The translations under genes were made by a program, and so were the position numbers. Source: Scybalosoma faecavium (GTDB lineage: Bacteria > Bacillota > Clostridia > Christensenellales > Christensenellaceae). From it: 64,000 bases of DNA. Position 1 is the first letter of the stretch. Each line of letters begins with the position of its first letter. The notes below the pieces were generated by a model, which saw only the letters and a list, made by a program, of their open reading frames with translations, had not been told where the DNA came from and made no database searches. Location: contig DVKG01000003.1 of NCBI GenBank assembly GCA_018716135.1, positions 105,566 through 169,565 of the forward strand. The letters are read 5' to 3'. Shown here piece by piece: positions 61,633-64,000 of the stretch.

Positions 61633-63882
61633 ATGTCCAGCACCATTTCTCGCCGCAGCTTTCTCAAGGGAGCCGTGGCCGGCGCCGCCGGCCTGGCCGC
61701 CGCTCAGACCCTGGGTGCGCCGGCGCTGAAGGGCGCGGCCGCCGCCGAAGCGGCGCCCCAGCCCCAGTTCGCCAGCGCCCAGCAGGCCAGCTCCACCTTG
61801 CTCAACCCCCAGAGCTGCGCCATCTTCCGCTATGACGACGCGCCGGTGATGAAGGAGACCAAGCTGTTCACCCCCTGGCAGTTCGGCGGGCTGACCATCG
61901 GCAACCGCCTGGTGAAGTCGGCGGCGGGCTCGGCCTACCTGCCCACGGAGACGCCGGAGAACATCATCAACGAGTACACCAACTGGGCCAAGGGCGGCGT
62001 GAAGCTGATCTGGATCGAGGACTTCCTCAACACCCTGCCCGATTTCCCCGCGGCCTACAAGATCTACGGCCGGGACAACTCTTACCTGAAGGAGCTGGTG
62101 GACGCCATCCACGCCCAGGGCAGCTACTGCGGCTATCAGCTCTCCCTGATGGGCGCTTCCTTCTCCGGGTTCCAGTCCAAGGGCGCGGGGGATTTCGAGT
62201 GCGCCCACGCGGACGACATGACCTATGAAGAGCTGATCAACCTGGAAAAGAACTTCATCGACGCGGCCAAGTGGCTGAAGGAGCAGGGCGTGGACGCGGT
62301 GGAGATCAACGCCGCCGGCAACAACATCGGCCAGGCCTTCCTGTCCCGCAACCGCAACGCCCGCACCGACGAGTACGGCCCCCAGTCCTTCGAGAACCGT
62401 ACCCGCTTCCTCTCGGACATCATTCGGGGCATCAAGGAAGTCAACGGCCAGGACTTCCCGGTGCAGATCCTCATCAACGCCATCGAAGAAAACGACGAGA
62501 ACATCGGCCAGAACACCCAGCTGACCACGGTGGAAGAGAATATGCAGATCGCCAAGATGCTGGAGGACCACGGCGTGGACGCCCTGCACCTGCGCTGCGG
62601 CCCCTTCGGCAAGCACGTGGCCGAGTTCGCCCAGGACCTGTACTTTACCGGCTATGGCATCGCCGGCACCACCGGCTTTGGCACCCAGTTCGACTTCAGC
62701 CGCCACTTCCAGGGCAAGCTGAACTATGAGAACTCCGGCGCGGGCATTCTGCTCAACGTGGTGCGGGAGATCAAGTCCGCAGTATCCATCCCCTGCGGCT
62801 GCGTGGGCTTCGTCGATCCCGCCCGCGCCCCCAAGTACTTCGTGGACGCCATGGAGAACGGCGACGCCGACTTCTTCCTGCTCACCCGGCCGCTGATCGC
62901 CGACCCGGATTACGTGAACAAGCTGATGGAGAACCGCTTTGACGAGATCCGCCCCTGCAACCGCTGCATGCACTGCCACTTCGATTACGACGAGGAGGGC
63001 AACTTCTACGAGCACTGCCGGGTAAACGCCACCCACATGCGGGCCTATCATCCCGACGTGATGCCCGAGGGACGCGCCGTGCCGCCGGCTGAGACCGTGA
63101 AAAAGGTGATGGTCATCGGCGCCGGCCCTGCCGGCATGGAAGCGGCCACCGTGGCGGCCCAGCGGGGCCACAAGGTCACCCTGGTGGAGAAAAACGGCTA
63201 CCTGGGCGGCCTGCTCCTGTTCGCCAACGCCATCAAGGGCCCCCACGAGAACCTGGCCAACCTGAACACCTACCTGCAAAAGCAGCTGCAGCTCAACGGC
63301 GTAGAGGTGGTCACCGGCCAGACCGCAGACGCGGATTACGTGAAGGCGGCCGCGCCGGACGCGGTGATCCTGGCGGTGGGCGGCCTGCGTCCCCAGCTGG
63401 AGTTCGCCTCCACGGCGGGCACCCGGGTAATGACCATGGACGAGCTGGGCCAGGGCGTGGACGGCAGCGAGATCGTGGTGCTGGGCTCCAACGCCCAGGC
63501 AGTGGACGCGGTTCAGTACCTGCAGGCTCAGGGCAAGCACGTGACCATCGTCACCGAGGACAGCGCGGACAACCTGGGCAAGGGCCAGTCCAGCTGGGTG
63601 CGTACCTTCACCAATCCCATGATCTACGCCCGGGGCACCCGGGTGTGGCAGCACGCCAAGCTCCTTTCCGTGAACGACGGCAGCGTGACCTTCAGCGGCG
63701 AAACCGGCGTGGACATGACGGTGAAGGCGGATACCGTCATCGACGCCCGGGACATGCTGCCCAACACCGCCCTGGTAGACGCCCTGGATGGCATCCAGAC
63801 CGTGGCCGTGGGCGACTGCAACAAGCCCTTCAACATCGCCGAAGCCATCGCGGCGGGCAACATCGCGGCGCGCAATATCTAA
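61633..63882 (+). CDS. Tat-exported NADH:flavin oxidoreductase (old yellow enzyme with 4Fe-4S and FAD domains)
   Basis: 749 residues from the ATG at 61633 (AGGAGG ahead). The N-terminus has a twin-arginine signal, SRRSFLKGAVAGAAGLAAAQ, implying export of the folded enzyme. Residues about 70-420 are an FMN-binding old yellow enzyme barrel (FGGLTIGNRLVKSAAGS, GVDAVEIN, GCVGFVDPA). Then come the iron-sulphur motif CNRCMHCHFDYDEEGNFYEHC and an FAD/NAD(P) domain (VMVIGAGPAGMEAATVAAQ, VVLGSNAQAVDAVQYL). The layout is that of 2,4-dienoyl-CoA reductase/BaiCD-type enzymes. The signal peptide is unusual for that group and suggests reduction of an external electron acceptor. Substrate unknown. Confidence 0.9.
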   Translation: MSSTISRRSFLKGAVAGAAGLAAAQTLGAPALKGAAAAEAAPQPQFASAQQASSTLLNPQSCAIFRYDDAPVMKETKLFTPWQFGGLTIGNRLVKSAAGSAYLPTETPENIINEYTNWAKGGVKLIWIEDFLNTLPDFPAAYKIYGRDNSYLKELVDAIHAQGSYCGYQLSLMGASFSGFQSKGAGDFECAHADDMTYEELINLEKNFIDAAKWLKEQGVDAVEINAAGNNIGQAFLSRNRNARTDEYGPQSFENRTRFLSDIIRGIKEVNGQDFPVQILINAIEENDENIGQNTQLTTVEENMQIAKMLEDHGVDALHLRCGPFGKHVAEFAQDLYFTGYGIAGTTGFGTQFDFSRHFQGKLNYENSGAGILLNVVREIKSAVSIPCGCVGFVDPARAPKYFVDAMENGDADFFLLTRPLIADPDYVNKLMENRFDEIRPCNRCMHCHFDYDEEGNFYEHCRVNATHMRAYHPDVMPEGRAVPPAETVKKVMVIGAGPAGMEAATVAAQRGHKVTLVEKNGYLGGLLLFANAIKGPHENLANLNTYLQKQLQLNGVEVVTGQTADADYVKAAAPDAVILAVGGLRPQLEFASTAGTRVMTMDELGQGVDGSEIVVLGSNAQAVDAVQYLQAQGKHVTIVTEDSADNLGKGQSSWVRTFTNPMIYARGTRVWQHAKLLSVNDGSVTFSGETGVDMTVKADTVIDARDMLPNTALVDALDGIQTVAVGDCNKPFNIAEAIAAGNIAARNI

Positions 63883-63913
63883 ATCTCTCCCCTGCACCGG
63901 CAGCCCCTGCCGC

Positions 63914-63958
63914 AGCGGGCGGCGGCCTTCCTTTCGGAAGCCGCCGCCCGCTGTTTAA
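63914..63958 (+). terminator. Terminator of the flavin oxidoreductase gene
   Basis: AGCGGGCGGCGGC..CTTCC, TTTC loop, GGAAG..CCGCCGCCCGCT, then GTTTAATAT. The last 40 bases of the window show nothing further. Confidence 0.85.
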
Positions 63959-64000
63959 TATGGCGGCAAATCGTTTGCAGGACCGCACCAACCGCTCACC

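Noticed and set aside
61537..63897. 786-codon minus-strand frame opposite the flavin oxidoreductase
   Set aside because: It is a shadow of a GC-rich gene. The plus strand has a ribosome binding site, Tat signal and cofactor motifs; the minus frame is Gly/Val/His/Ala repeats without any.

Overview
The window looks like DNA from gut-type Clostridia (Bacillota). Hallmarks are HPr kinase, type III glutamine synthetase, LuxS, a five-gene split glutamate synthase, TRAP (mtrB) and AGGAGG-type ribosome binding sites. It has two compositionally different parts. Bases 1 to about 51,360 are moderate in GC, with many ATA codons and AT-rich spacers. From 51,361 to the end the DNA is very GC-rich, with GCC, CTG and CGG codons dominating. 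The switch is abrupt, lies beside a tRNA operon, and falls between housekeeping genes. I therefore suspect two genomes joined in a metagenome assembly rather than one chromosome.

Layout of the left part: 1-12 kb carries the end of a class A penicillin-binding protein, an SH3/peptidoglycan-binding protein, a uracil-DNA glycosylase, a hotdog thioesterase, pfkA, mtrB, dnaE, a Cof-type phosphatase, hprK and ogt. An initiator tRNA with its own promoter and terminator sits at 12.4 kb. From 12.5 to 28.7 kb everything is on the minus strand. It comprises an ABC operon (two permeases, two ATPases, a CARDB-like anchored protein, a MacB/FtsX-type permease) preceded by six paralogous lipoproteins of 430-475 residues and a small secreted protein. 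This block has duplicated promoters and intercistronic hairpins and is the best candidate here for an uncharacterised system. Ferritin follows, then a deoC-deoB-cdd-luxS-pdp nucleoside salvage operon interrupted by an IS200/IS605 element with TnpA and TnpB.

35.7-45.1 kb is an ammonium assimilation island: an Amt-PII fusion and glnN on the minus strand, diverging from the split glutamate synthase operon. glnN has a terminator hairpin in its leader, just after a strong promoter. Small membrane proteins, a CrtO-like acyltransferase, an XRE regulator with membrane helices, a nicotinamidase-like hydrolase, a three-gene surface protein operon, a flavodoxin and a Thr-Tyr-Leu tRNA operon complete the left part.

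The right, GC-rich part holds a YgiQ-type radical SAM protein, mfd, pth, a short glmU lacking its acetyltransferase domain, a Myb/SANT-like DNA-binding protein, tRNA-Thr, and a LysR regulator divergent from a Tat-exported flavin oxidoreductase.

Three dispersed repeat families occur only in the left part. R1 is a multi-hairpin intergenic element with four copies plus a fragment. R2 is a pair of about 115-bp copies. R3 is a duplicated promoter and leader of about 245 bp. All calls are from reading the sequence; no database search or computation was run.
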